The notes beneath the pieces are model-generated. The model was not told where the DNA came from and searched no databases. It worked only from the letters and a program-made list of their open reading frames with translations. Below, piece after piece: positions 1-7,669 of a stretch of 17,714 nucleotides of DNA. Each line of letters opens with the position of its first letter. Positions within the stretch are counted from its first letter, which is position 1. Position numbers and translations under genes: made by a program. This stretch comes from JACCTI01 sp051005695 (GTDB lineage: Bacteria; Verrucomicrobiota; Verrucomicrobiia; Chthoniobacterales; UBA10450), in contig JBPCJC010000074.1 of assembly GCA_051005695.1 (NCBI GenBank), positions 1 to 17,714 on the forward strand. The letters run 5' to 3'.

Positions 1-313
1 GATCGCGGCCCGCGGGAATGTTCACCTGCGTCACTTCCCCGCTCAGGAGCCGGCCGTTGATGAGCACGAAATATCGAAAAGTCAGCTCGTCGGTAAAATC
101 TGGCTCGGCGCTGAACTCCGCCTCCACTTCCAGCCAGCGCGCGTCCCGGTCGGTGTCGCTCGTCCGCGCGCCGCTGTAGGAGAATTCAGGCGTCGAGATC
201 AGGTCGCGATTGATTTTCGTGAGCCGAAAATCTTCCGCTCCGCGTCCCTGGCCAAACAAATCTGCGCTCGCGCAAAGCAGCCAGCACCCCCAAATCAAAA
301 GCGCGTGGCGCAT
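1..313 (-). CDS. Exported protein, Amuc_1102-like (5' part only)
   Basis: This is the N-terminal 104 residues of a gene that runs off the left edge. The ATG at 313 opens a frame beginning MRHALLIWGCWLLCASADLF, a plausible signal peptide, followed by a mature region containing TPEFSYSGARTSD, ARWLEVEAEF, DELTFRYFVLINGRLLSGE and VNIPAGRD. The pattern of a 'sxxYSGA..sdxRxWLEVEvEF' strand pair followed by 'DELTfrYfvLiNgrLLtGEVTxVNIPaGR' resembles, from memory, the Akkermansia Amuc_1102 family found near type IV pilus genes in Verrucomicrobiota. The start lies 8 bp after the stop of the decarboxylase gene, so the two are probably co-transcribed. Exported location is well supported. The family name is recognition without a search, and the function is unknown. 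Confidence 0.75.
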   Translation of the reverse strand, partial: MRHALLIWGCWLLCASADLFGQGRGAEDFRLTKINRDLISTPEFSYSGARTSDTDRDARWLEVEAEFSAEPDFTDELTFRYFVLINGRLLSGEVTQVNIPAGRD

Positions 314-321
314 CGTCTTCG

Positions 322-1302
322 TTACTTTTGCCGTTCCCCAAAATGCCCGCGCTCCAGGCAGCCGCGGAAGTATTCGATCGTTTCGCGAATGCCCTGATCG
401 AACTCGACCCGCGGTTCCCACTGCAGGATTTTCTTCGCCCGCCCGATGTCCGGCTGGCGCACTTTCGGATCATCCACCGGCAACGGCCGATATTCGATCT
501 GCGCACTCGTGCCGGTAATTTTGATGATCTCTTCGGCGAATTGTTTGATCGTCATCTCGCGCGGATTTCCGATGCTTACCGGCTCGTGGAAATCAGCCTG
601 CGAGAGCTTGAAAATTCCATCGATCAAATCCGAGACGTAACAAAACGAACGTGTCTGCGAGCCATCGCCGAAGATGGTCAGCGGTTGATTCTCCAGCGCC
701 TGCCCGATGAACGCCGGGACCACTCGCCCATCGCGCAAACGCATCCGCGGACCGTAGGTGTTAAAGATGCGCACGATCTTCGTGTCCATCCCGTGATAGC
801 GGTGATACGCCATCGTCATCGCCTCCGCGAAACGCTTCGCCTCATCGTAAACTCCGCGCGGCCCGATCGGGTTCACGTTCCCCCAGTAATCTTCCTTTTG
901 CGGATGCACCAGCGGATCGCCATAGCACTCCGAGGTCGAGGCGAGGAAAAACGCCGCCCCCTTGGCCTTGGCCAGGCCGAGTGCGTTGTGCGTTCCGAGC
1001 GCGCCGACCTTGAGCGTCGGGATCGGCAACTCCAGGTAATCAATCGGCGACGCCGGGGACGCAAAATGAAAAACGTAATCGAGTTTCTCTTCCGGCAAGA
1101 AAATGAAATCGGAAACATTATGTTTCACGAACCGGTAATCCTCGTTCCCCGCCAGATGCTCAATGTTCGCCAGGTTGCCGGTCACAAGATTATCGATCGC
1201 AATCACCCGGTGCCCTTCGGCGAGGAGACGATCGGTTAAATGCGAGCCGAGAAAACCTGCGCCGCCGGTGACGACAGAAGTTGGTTGAGCAGCAGCGGAC
1301 AT
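322..1302 (-). CDS. UDP-glucuronate decarboxylase (UDP-xylose synthase), extended SDR
   Basis: A 326-residue protein of normal length for bacterial UXS. It converts UDP-glucuronate to UDP-xylose in the cytoplasm using bound NAD, supplying sugar for cell-surface polysaccharide. Visible motifs are the Rossmann glycine loop TGGAGFLGS (residues 12-20), SPASPIDY (82-89), the catalytic stretch STSECYGDP (122-130, with the Ser-Glu pair at 124-125), the active-site Y152 and K156 in YDEAK, IFNTYGPRM (179-187), SQTRSFCYVSDL (215-226), and an Arg at 282 in VRQPDI. The combination TSECYGDP plus NPIGPR plus YDEAKR is typical of UXS rather than dTDP-glucose dehydratases. The exported-protein gene follows after 8 bp. 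Upstream lies 90 bp of spacer before the end of the TPR gene, where the promoter probably sits. Confidence 0.92.
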   Translation of the reverse strand: MSAAAQPTSVVTGGAGFLGSHLTDRLLAEGHRVIAIDNLVTGNLANIEHLAGNEDYRFVKHNVSDFIFLPEEKLDYVFHFASPASPIDYLELPIPTLKVGALGTHNALGLAKAKGAAFFLASTSECYGDPLVHPQKEDYWGNVNPIGPRGVYDEAKRFAEAMTMAYHRYHGMDTKIVRIFNTYGPRMRLRDGRVVPAFIGQALENQPLTIFGDGSQTRSFCYVSDLIDGIFKLSQADFHEPVSIGNPREMTIKQFAEEIIKITGTSAQIEYRPLPVDDPKVRQPDIGRAKKILQWEPRVEFDQGIRETIEYFRGCLERGHFGERQK

Positions 1303-1392
1303 GTGGGCGCGTTTATTTAGCGGCCAACAAAGAGGTTTACGAGAACGATTTGGCGCGGCTTCAAAACGATCATCACTTGACGAGGCGCGCTT

Positions 1393-2325
1393 CTAGAATT
1401 CTCGCTCCGCCCGACACGGCTTTTTCTCTTGGAAGAGCCGCAAATGACCGCGCAGCAAATCGGCAAGACGGCGCGACGGGCCAGCCACCTTTATCGCTCG
1501 TTCAACGTACGAGATGGCTTGCGCGAAATCTCCGGTTTCGGCGTACGCGCATGGGACCGTATCGAGCACATGGGGATCGGAGTGCGCTGACTCCAGAGCC
1601 TTGGTCGCATCGCGAATCGCGATTTTCCCGTTGCGAAATACGACATCAGGGCAAGTCGCCTCGAACCAGGCCGCGGCATTCAATTGGTTGGAATCAAGTG
1701 ACGTCCTCTTCCTCGCAGCCGCAAAATCGTTGGCCGCGGCTTTGTATTTGCCCAAATAAGAATTGGTGCGCGCGCGGATGATATAATCGAAACCATCCTT
1801 CATCGGCGCGCGCAGCACTGCCTCGTAGTCCAGCCGGGCCTCGCTCCGTTTGCCAAGCTGCTCATACGCCGCTGCGCGGCGCGAATAAATATCTGCTTTG
1901 TATGGGTAGCCAAGCCGGAGCGTTTCGGTCAGATCGTCCACCGCCTGGTCAGCTTGTCCTAAGGCCGTATATGAGGAAGCCCGATACGAGAGCGCGGCTT
2001 TCATCCCGGGCAAAAGCCGAATGGCTTCGCTGCAATCGGCGACGGCCTGCTTATTGTCGCCCAATCTTTGAACGGCATAACAACGCTCGGTGTAAAACAT
2101 CGCCGCCACCCTGGCTGGCGGCCGCTTCTCCAGAGCATTGTCCGCCAGTGAAACCAGAGACTTATAATCCCGCCGTTTGCCAGCAGCATGCACTTTGGAA
2201 ACCAGGGCGCCGAAAGGTGGTTCGACCGGCCCGTAGGGCAACCCTTCGGCCGCGACTGAACCAGCTAACGCGACGAATTGGCCAAGCAGCAGCCATCCCA
2301 TTAATCGCTTCGAAAGGGCTGACAT
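1393..2325 (-). CDS. Exported tetratricopeptide-repeat protein
   Basis: A 310-residue protein. Residues 1-26 form a signal peptide (positive start MSALSKRLMGW, hydrophobic core, cleavage likely after SVAA). The rest is a run of TPR-like helix pairs from about residue 40 to 290. Examples are AVQRLGDNKQAVADCSEAIRL, YTALGQADQAVDDLTETLRL, YEQLGKRSEARLDYEAVL and YLGKYKAAANDFAAA. It probably acts as a periplasmic or envelope-attached protein-interaction scaffold; no catalytic domain is visible. It contains no copy of the interspersed nonamer, unlike most genes to the right. Neighbouring minus-strand genes are separated by about 90 bp on each side, so independent transcription is possible. No specific partner can be named. 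Confidence 0.85.
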   Translation of the reverse strand: MSALSKRLMGWLLLGQFVALAGSVAAEGLPYGPVEPPFGALVSKVHAAGKRRDYKSLVSLADNALEKRPPARVAAMFYTERCYAVQRLGDNKQAVADCSEAIRLLPGMKAALSYRASSYTALGQADQAVDDLTETLRLGYPYKADIYSRRAAAYEQLGKRSEARLDYEAVLRAPMKDGFDYIIRARTNSYLGKYKAAANDFAAARKRTSLDSNQLNAAAWFEATCPDVVFRNGKIAIRDATKALESAHSDPHVLDTVPCAYAETGDFAQAISYVERAIKVAGPSRRLADLLRGHLRLFQEKKPCRAEREF

Positions 2326-2415
2326 GTGGCCGGTTTCTTATCGGCTCTTGGAAAGCATGGCGAGAAGTTTTGCCCGAAACGCAAATCACCTGCGCGCCGC
2401 GATCCGCCGTCAGAG

Positions 2416-3819
2416 CTACCAGCGCGCCAAAATGAGCTGCGCCCCGCGCTCAAAGAAGCCGATCCTGAGATCCGGAAAGATCTTGCGCGGCCTGGCTATC
2501 GAACCGTCTGGTAAATGGAATTCTTCCACCCGCTCGATCCGATAATCTTTCCCCAGCGCCGCCACCCGGCCGTCATCTGCGAGGAAGAGCATGCCATTTT
2601 CCTTCGCGCGGTCGGCGAACCGGCGCGCCGCAATCCAGCCGGCAAAACTGCCGTCGGCGTGGTAAAACCAGGTGCGCGAAATTACCGGGCCGTTATCCGG
2701 GTTGCCGGAGGCATCAGTGATTTCCGTCGTCGTCGACGTGGCGATGTAAACGTCCGACGAGTTTGGCCAGAAGCCGAAGGTCTCCCCATCCGGGACGCGC
2801 ACACTGAATCCCGGCGCTTCATACACCGGAAAACCGACAAAGGTTCCGTGCGCGTCCTCCTGCCGGCTGAGCACGGCCTTCCCATTATCCGCTGGACATG
2901 CCAAGTAGGTATAGGTGCCTTTCGGCTCCAGGTCGCGGGGATAACATAGTTTCCACGGCTCGTTAGGTTCATTCAGGAGTCGCGCCTTACCTTCGGAGCT
3001 TACCCATGCCTGCCCGCGGCCACCGTTAGCACCTACACTTAGCACAAAGCCTTTCCCTTCCTTGTCGCAACGACACCAGCCGATCAGTAGCGGTAACTCA
3101 TAACCGGTATCGTCACGCTTCGCTGGGACCAGACTGGCCGAGAGAATATCCTTCCGCCACTTTCCTGCCCGGCTAAAGAACGAAAGCGTCCGATCCATCT
3201 CCCAAAGATCGGTCGTAACCCAGCGGCCATCGGGCAGGAAAGCGCCATACCATTGCCGACCAGTGCCGTCGCGCCGCGGCGGTTTCGCCTCGTTCAGCAC
3301 CCGGCCTTCCTTGTCGAAGAGCCAGCCATGAAACGGCTGCCAGAGTTCGAAACAATCCCGAGTCATCCGGCGGATCACCCATGCATAGATGCCGCCATAT
3401 TGGTCTGCCGGTGGCGGATCGAAGCTTCTGACTTCGTGTAACGTGATCTTCTCCGAAGTGCCCTCGGGGATTTTGATTTCGCGATTCGCGAATTGGCCGT
3501 CCGTCGCGACTTTAGTTACTAGCTCCGGTTTCTCATTCCGGACCGCAGCCTCCGCTAGCTCCCGGCCTACCTCGCGCTTTTCCTTGGCATCAGCCTCATC
3601 CCGCCAAAGCGGATACAATCGATCCAGCTCAGCCTTTGCCTGCGCCTGATAAACTTCACCGAAACGCTGCCGCAACTCTTCCTGCTTCGCCGGATCCTTC
3701 TCCGCCGCGATCTCGCCGTTCAGGCGGATTAACTCATCCGGGAAAGACTCCGCCGCGGTCGCCCGCACGAGCGCGACAGGAACAATGCAAACCAGGATTA
3801 ACCAATGCCCCGCCTTCAC
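2416..3819 (-). CDS. Exported protein of unknown function
   Basis: A 467-residue protein I do not recognise. Residues 1-23 look like a signal peptide (MKAGHWLILVCIVPVALVRA, then TAAES). Residues 25-100 are charged and helical, with heptad-like spacing (ELIRLNGEIAAEKDPAKQEE, REVGRELAEAAVR), suggesting a coiled coil. Residues about 125-460 are rich in Trp, Tyr, Gly and Asp with repeated strand-turn patterns (GWLFDKEGRVL, GAFLPDGRWVT, AWVSSEGKARL, FLADDGRVAALG). This looks like a beta-propeller-like or repeated beta-strand fold. A one-mismatch copy of the interspersed nonamer lies at 2960-2968, encoding PNE. It is the last of the minus-strand block and faces the next genes divergently. Function unknown. 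Confidence 0.82.
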   Translation of the reverse strand: MKAGHWLILVCIVPVALVRATAAESFPDELIRLNGEIAAEKDPAKQEELRQRFGEVYQAQAKAELDRLYPLWRDEADAKEKREVGRELAEAAVRNEKPELVTKVATDGQFANREIKIPEGTSEKITLHEVRSFDPPPADQYGGIYAWVIRRMTRDCFELWQPFHGWLFDKEGRVLNEAKPPRRDGTGRQWYGAFLPDGRWVTTDLWEMDRTLSFFSRAGKWRKDILSASLVPAKRDDTGYELPLLIGWCRCDKEGKGFVLSVGANGGRGQAWVSSEGKARLLNEPNEPWKLCYPRDLEPKGTYTYLACPADNGKAVLSRQEDAHGTFVGFPVYEAPGFSVRVPDGETFGFWPNSSDVYIATSTTTEITDASGNPDNGPVISRTWFYHADGSFAGWIAARRFADRAKENGMLFLADDGRVAALGKDYRIERVEEFHLPDGSIARPRKIFPDLRIGFFERGAQLILARW

Positions 3820-3930
3820 AGCGCGAAGCTAACATGAATCCTTAGCATTTCCCGCAGCACTACTATTAACCCGCCGCACGCGCCACCCGTTTGCAGGTTG
3901 AAAGCGGCGGCCAACAGGCGAAGGTGCCGC

Positions 3931-4233
3931 GTGAAAAAAACGAAGAAGACCGGGCGCGATGTTGTTTCTCCCTTTCGCGACAAGATTTGGGAATTGTTCA
4001 GAGAGCTAGCCAAGGGGATGGACGGAGCCGATGTGGTGGTTGCGCTCAAGCAGGCCGGCGAAGAAATCTGGGCGGTAGGGATCGACGACTCCTACACCGG
4101 GATGAACTCGCAGGCGCAGAAGGAAGAACCTCTCGGCAACGCTTTCGACATTACCTGGCTGACGGTAGTTTGCATCAAGCTCAAGGAGATGAAGCAAGGG
4201 AAGAAGCCGAAGGTTCGGATTCACCCTGACTGA
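3931..4233 (+). CDS. Small hypothetical protein
   Basis: A 100-residue cytoplasmic-looking protein I do not recognise. The chosen start is GTG at 3931 because GAAGG lies 6 nt upstream, a reasonable ribosome-binding site. A TTG at 3898 in the same frame would add 11 Arg/Ala-rich residues and lacks such a site. The N-terminus is Lys-rich (KKTKKTGRD). A mixed alpha/beta middle follows (ADVVVALKQAGEEIWAVGID, then FDITWLTVVCIKLKEM) and a basic tail ends PKVRIHPD. The other plus-strand frame over the same bases gives an Arg/Gly/Ser-rich translation, as expected of a shadow. Its 3' side carries an exact interspersed nonamer and a weak hairpin. Confidence 0.6.
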   Translation: MKKTKKTGRDVVSPFRDKIWELFRELAKGMDGADVVVALKQAGEEIWAVGIDDSYTGMNSQAQKEEPLGNAFDITWLTVVCIKLKEMKQGKKPKVRIHPD

Positions 4234-4301
4234 CTTCGGCTGCAAGTGCCTAACGAGTACTGGGACGCGGCCGCGCGCGATCGATTTCAGAAAATCCAGG
4301 C

Positions 4302-4321
4302 CCCGACGCTCCGGGTCTTTT
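4302..4321 (+). terminator. Weak candidate terminator
   Basis: CCCG at 4302-4305 can pair with CGGG at 4312-4315 across a 6-nt loop, followed by TCTTTT. It lies about 70 nt after the stop of the small hypothetical gene and about 80 nt before the next start. The stem is only 4 bp, so this is a suggestion only. Confidence 0.25.
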
Positions 4322-4404
4322 CGTGTTAGGCATCCAAACAGGTGACTGCCGCCGTTTTACTTTCGGGTAGTTGCTCGTCGGATCTTACTGCCCGGCACCA
4401 AGAC

Positions 4405-4755
4405 ATGAACATTTTTGCCATTTTCGTCGGAGCGCTGCTTTTAATTGAGGGCGTCTGGGGCCTAACGAGTCCGGTGGTTTACGGAATCTTCACCACCAAC
4501 ACCACCCATGCGATCATCCATATCCTCCTCGGGATTATCGGAATCGTGACCGGCTGGATGGGGCGTGCGCGCGGCTTCTGCATTTTTCTCGGAGTGCTCT
4601 TGCTCGCGGTCGGCTTGCTTTGGTTTGTGCCCGGCCCACGCGAATTAATCGTGAGCCTGCTGAACGTGAACCGCGCGGTCGCGTTATTAAACATTGTCCT
4701 CGGTGCGGTGGCCTTGATCGTCGCGTTCTTGCCGAACCGCGCGCGCGTCGCCTAG
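4405..4755 (+). CDS. Small four-helix membrane protein, DUF4383-like
   Basis: A 116-residue integral membrane protein. Four hydrophobic segments are visible: about residues 3-20 (IFAIFVGALLLIEGVWGL), 35-52 (HAIIHILLGIIGIVTGWM), 57-76 and 90-110. Short loops such as MGRARG and FVPGPRE separate them. The layout HxxxGxxG in helix 2 and a paired helix 3-4 resembles DUF4383-type small membrane proteins. ATG at 4405 is preferred because the mature-looking sequence begins MNIFAIF. The longer frame back to GTG 4342 adds a Ser/Cys-rich segment with no clear role. The stop is 9 bp before the DUF1440 gene, so the two form an operon. An exact interspersed nonamer at 4460-4468 encodes part of GLTS. Confidence 0.7.
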   Translation: MNIFAIFVGALLLIEGVWGLTSPVVYGIFTTNTTHAIIHILLGIIGIVTGWMGRARGFCIFLGVLLLAVGLLWFVPGPRELIVSLLNVNRAVALLNIVLGAVALIVAFLPNRARVA

Positions 4756-4764
4756 TCTCGCTCG

Positions 4765-5277
4765 ATGCGCGAAACCGATATCACCAAGGGCTTGGTCGCG
4801 GGCGTCGCCGGCGGATTGCTCGCTTCTTTTTTGATGGAGCAATTCCAGGCGCTCTGGAGCCGGGCGGCGGAAGAATTCAAGTCCGCTGAAGAGGATGAAG
4901 AACCGGCGGCGAAAGCAAAAAGAGAACCGGCCACGGTCCAGGCCGCGCAGGCGATTTCCAAAGGACTAACCGGCAAAAAAATTCGCAAAAAACAAAAACC
5001 ACTGGCTGGTGAAGCTGTCCATTACGCGATGGGTGCGACCTCGGGCGCGATCTACGGCGTGGTCGCGGAATTGCTCCCGCTCGCGACCGCCGGCGAAGGC
5101 CTCGCGTTTGGCGCCAGTGTTTGGATGGCCGCGGATAATGCGATCGTGCCCGCGCTCGGTTTCGCGAAAGGACCGACAGAGACGCCAGTCTCGACGCACA
5201 TCTACGCCCTCGCTTCGCATTTGGTTTACGGGATCGCGACCGAGGCGGTGCGGCGCGCAGTGCGGAGCGCGTTGTAG
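4765..5277 (+). CDS. DUF1440 (YagU-like) membrane-associated protein
   Basis: A 170-residue protein. A Gly-rich hydrophobic segment at residues 8-26 (KGLVAGVAGGLLASFLMEQF) is followed by an acidic/basic hydrophilic linker (35-80). A second Gly/Ala-rich region with AVHYAMGATSGAIYGVVAEL (84-103) follows, then GASVWMAADNAIVPALG (116-132) and a conserved-looking His motif HLVYGIATE (152-160). This arrangement matches the DUF1440 family as I remember it, related to E. coli inner-membrane YagU. The biochemical role is not known. It is downstream of, and probably co-transcribed with, the small membrane protein gene. It converges on the PepSY gene. Confidence 0.75.
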   Translation: MRETDITKGLVAGVAGGLLASFLMEQFQALWSRAAEEFKSAEEDEEPAAKAKREPATVQAAQAISKGLTGKKIRKKQKPLAGEAVHYAMGATSGAIYGVVAELLPLATAGEGLAFGASVWMAADNAIVPALGFAKGPTETPVSTHIYALASHLVYGIATEAVRRAVRSAL

Positions 5278-5323
5278 CCCTGGCCTAACAAGTGGTTCCG
5301 CGGCGGCTCGCACCGGTGAGTTT

Positions 5324-5608
5324 CTACGGGGTGACCTGGCCGCTGCGTCCGTTCACCTGCATGCGGGTGACTTCTTTCGTCCCCGCTTTCATCACCTCCA
5401 CCTTCCAAACTTCCTGGCCATGGCCGGATTGCAGGACGCATTTGTTAATCGTCGCGCCGGGATATTTTTTCAGGACCAGATGTTGGGCTTCGTTCTTGGT
5501 GATCTTGCCGTGCTGAAGCCGGCGATCTTCGCGCGAGCCCGCCGCGCTTAGAGTGGAACATGCGAAGAGAGCGACGACGGCGAGTGTGATCACGAAGGAG
5601 CGTTTCAT
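5324..5608 (-). CDS. Exported PepSY-domain protein
   Basis: A 94-residue protein. Residues 1-22 are a signal peptide (MKRSFVITLAVVALFACSTL). A single PepSY-like domain spans about residues 34-94: GKITKNEAQHLVLKKYPGAT forms the helix, and EVWKVEVMKAGTKEVTRMQV followed by GRSGQV forms the strands. Such small periplasmic PepSY proteins are thought to bind or inhibit partner proteins or respond to envelope conditions; no partner is evident here. The gene converges on the DUF1440 gene with 46 bp between. That gap holds a one-mismatch nonamer (5283-5291) and the palindrome CACCGGTG. Confidence 0.78.
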   Translation of the reverse strand: MKRSFVITLAVVALFACSTLSAAGSREDRRLQHGKITKNEAQHLVLKKYPGATINKCVLQSGHGQEVWKVEVMKAGTKEVTRMQVNGRSGQVTP

Positions 5609-5693
5609 GGCGCGAGTAGAAAGCAGATTCGCGCGAGTTGGAAGCCGAAAGCGGATTGCGTCGCGCGCGGCGTTTCGCTAAAGAGCGCGAGCA

Positions 5694-7049
5694 ATGCAAG
5701 ACCTGACCCAGGGCTCAGTGGTACGCCATCTACTGAACATGGCCGCGTTCCTCGCGGTGAGCATGCTCGTGCAAACGCTCTACCTGCTGGCCGATCTTTA
5801 CTGGGTCGGACATCTCGGGAAGGAAGCGATCGCGGCTGTGGGCGTCGCCGGAAATTTAATGATGGTGGTGATGGCGGTCACGCAAACCCTCGGTGTCGGC
5901 ACGACGACGTTGATCGCACAATCCGCGGGCCGCAAAGATCAGCCGCACGCCGAGCTGGCCTTCAATCAATCGCTGAGCATGTCGATCCTGATCGCGCTCG
6001 GGCTGGGCGTGTTCGGTTTCCTCACGCGTGACGCTTATTGCAACGGGCTCAGCGCCGATCCCGAGACCGCTGCGCTCGCGAAAACTTATCTGAATTGGTT
6101 CATCCCCGCGCTCGTCTTGCAATTTCCGCTGGGCACGCTGGGCTCGGCTTTGCGCGCGACCGGCATCATCAAACCGGCTGTCGGTTTGCAAGTGCTCAGC
6201 GTGGTTCTGAACATGATCTTCGCGCCGCTCTTCATCTTCGGAATTGGGCCGTGGCCGAAGATGGGGGTGAGCGGCGCAGCGCTGGCGACCTTCGTTTCCA
6301 TCCTCGTCGCCGGCGTTCTGTTGGTGCTCTATTTCGAAAAAAAATATCATTACCTGCGCATCCGTTTTTCGCAGTGGCAACCGCAGATGAAAATGTGGTG
6401 GAGCCTTTTGAAAATCGGCCTGCCCGCGGGCGCGGAGTTCGCGCTCCTGACTCTTTTCATGATCGTGGTTTACACGATCATCCGGCCATTTGGGGCCGCG
6501 GCGCAGGCCGGCTTCGGCGTCGGGATGCGCGTCATGCAGGCGATGTTTCTGCCCGTGCTCGCGATCGCCTTCGCGGTCTCGCCGGTCGTCGGGCAAAACT
6601 TCGGCGGGCGTCACGCGGACCGCGTCCGCCACGCGGTCTACGCGGCCCTCGGCCTCTCGGGCGGGCTGATGCTTTTGCTCACTTTGCTCGCGCGGATTGC
6701 GCCGGCCACACTTATGCGCGGGTTCACCAACGATCCGAACGTGATCGCGTTCGGCACCGAATATCTCCTGATCGCATCGCTCAACTTCGTCGCCGCGGGA
6801 TTGGTCTTCGCCAGCTCCAGTGTTTTCCAGGGAATCGGCAACACCGTGCCGCCGCTTCTCAGTTCGAGCTCGCGTTTGCTCCTCTTCGCCTTGCCGGCGT
6901 TCCTGCTCTCGCGCATGCCGGGATTCCAAATCCGATACGTCTGGTATTTATCGGTCGCATCGCAACTGGTGCAGGCCTGCTTCAACCTCTTGCTCCTCCG
7001 CCGCGAGCTCCGCCGGAAATTGAATTTCGTCGCCCTGGTCCGCGCCTAA
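5694..7049 (+). CDS. MATE-family multidrug/toxin exporter
   Basis: A 451-residue inner-membrane protein of typical MATE length with about 12 hydrophobic helices in two similar halves. Recognisable features are the N-terminal LTQGSVVRHLLNMA, then YLLADLYWVGHLGKEAIAAV, a glycine- and threonine-rich helix (TQTLGVGTTTLIAQSAGRKD), and a second-half equivalent near VVGQNFGGRHADRVRHAV. The family exports cationic drugs or toxic compounds using a sodium or proton gradient. It stands alone between two minus-strand genes, with its own 85-bp upstream spacer. Its stop codon TAA is embedded in an exact interspersed nonamer (7044-7052). Specific substrates cannot be read from sequence. Confidence 0.92.
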   Translation: MQDLTQGSVVRHLLNMAAFLAVSMLVQTLYLLADLYWVGHLGKEAIAAVGVAGNLMMVVMAVTQTLGVGTTTLIAQSAGRKDQPHAELAFNQSLSMSILIALGLGVFGFLTRDAYCNGLSADPETAALAKTYLNWFIPALVLQFPLGTLGSALRATGIIKPAVGLQVLSVVLNMIFAPLFIFGIGPWPKMGVSGAALATFVSILVAGVLLVLYFEKKYHYLRIRFSQWQPQMKMWWSLLKIGLPAGAEFALLTLFMIVVYTIIRPFGAAAQAGFGVGMRVMQAMFLPVLAIAFAVSPVVGQNFGGRHADRVRHAVYAALGLSGGLMLLLTLLARIAPATLMRGFTNDPNVIAFGTEYLLIASLNFVAAGLVFASSSVFQGIGNTVPPLLSSSSRLLLFALPAFLLSRMPGFQIRYVWYLSVASQLVQACFNLLLLRRELRRKLNFVALVRA

Positions 7050-7078
7050 CGAGTCATCGGCCGGCGCTAATCGACTCG
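7050..7078. terminator. Hairpin between convergent genes (candidate terminator)
   Basis: CGAGTC at 7050-7055 pairs with GACTCG at 7073-7078 across a 17-nt interval that itself contains GCCGGC. The left arm starts inside the interspersed nonamer. The right arm overlaps the last codons of the DUF3833 gene. There is no T-tract, so intrinsic termination is uncertain. Confidence 0.35.
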
Positions 7079-7579
7079 GTGAAAGCGTTCGGTCACGCGG
7101 GAGAGCAGGACGCCGAGCTTCTTGATCGTGGCGCGATTCTCGACCGTGCCGTCATTCTGCAGCGTCATGGTTTGATCAAGCCGCACATGGAGGAGCGCGT
7201 TCTTCGGGTCGAGCGCGACCGCGTAGTTAAAATGAAAACGCGCGCCTTTGACCTCGCCGTGCGCTTCGCCCACGACATCATTCGCACGTCCGACGTATCC
7301 ATGATCGCCGACCGAACGAATCTGCCAATGCCGCTTCTGCGTGTGCCCGTCGTCGTAATGAAATTCTTGGTCGAGCAGGAGCGTCTTCCCGCGCATCCGC
7401 CCGTGGCAATCGGTCGTAAAACGCTGCGATTTGCCGATCATGTTCCGAAAAATTCCTGACGAGCGCGTGTGGCCGGCGAAGAATTTTTCGGGACGAAATT
7501 GCACTTCGCGCGCGGAGGCCACGGAAGCCCCGGCCAGAAAAATAAAGAGCAGAAGCGCGCCGCGAAAGGTTTGGAACAT
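7067..7579 (-). CDS. Exported DUF3833-family protein
   Basis: A 170-residue protein. Residues 1-23 form a signal peptide (MFQTFRGALLLFIFLAGAS). The mature part carries the DUF3833 pattern: PEKFFAGHTRSSGIFRN (30-46), RFTTDCHGR (53-61), LLLDQEFHYDDGHTQKRHW (67-85), GRANDVVGEAHGEVKG (97-112), and a C-terminal VENRATIKKLG. The fold is probably a lipocalin-like beta-barrel in the periplasm or on the outer-membrane inner face. No Cys is placed for lipid attachment. Function is not established. The gene is divergent from the conserved hypothetical at 7670, so the 90-bp gap must hold both promoters. Confidence 0.82.
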   Translation of the reverse strand: MFQTFRGALLLFIFLAGASVASAREVQFRPEKFFAGHTRSSGIFRNMIGKSQRFTTDCHGRMRGKTLLLDQEFHYDDGHTQKRHWQIRSVGDHGYVGRANDVVGEAHGEVKGARFHFNYAVALDPKNALLHVRLDQTMTLQNDGTVENRATIKKLGVLLSRVTERFHRVD

Positions 7580-7669
7580 TGCCCTCCATGCCGCAGAGTT
7601 CGCGGCAGTTCAAGGCGGGAAGCGCGGAGTTGTCCCCCGCCAGCGAGCGCGCTACAAGAGCGAAGAGCG

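Noticed and set aside
328..1239. 303-codon open frame antisense to the UDP-glucuronate decarboxylase gene
   Set aside because: Arg/His-rich translation without recognisable motifs; the opposite strand carries an unmistakable enzyme.
4248..4331. GCCTAAC ... GTTAGGC, 84 bp apart, looks like the outer core sites of an integron attC
   Set aside because: The inner boxes are not complementary in the way attC requires, no integrase gene or cassette series is present, and the same heptamer recurs singly all over the region inside ordinary genes.
5856..6929. 357-codon antisense frame within the MATE gene, rich in Glu, Arg, Asp and His
   Set aside because: It is the mirror of hydrophobic codons of a clear membrane transporter and has no start context or motif.
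6038..7459. 473-codon plus-strand frame overlapping MATE and the DUF3833 gene
   Set aside because: It crosses two real genes on opposite strands, is Arg/Ala-rich throughout and has no domain pattern; a product of GC-rich codon structure.
7469..7669. Upstream extension of the 7670 gene by 67 codons
   Set aside because: It overlaps the signal-peptide region of the DUF3833 gene on the opposite strand and is Lys/Arg-rich; ATG 7670 has a plausible ribosome-binding site.
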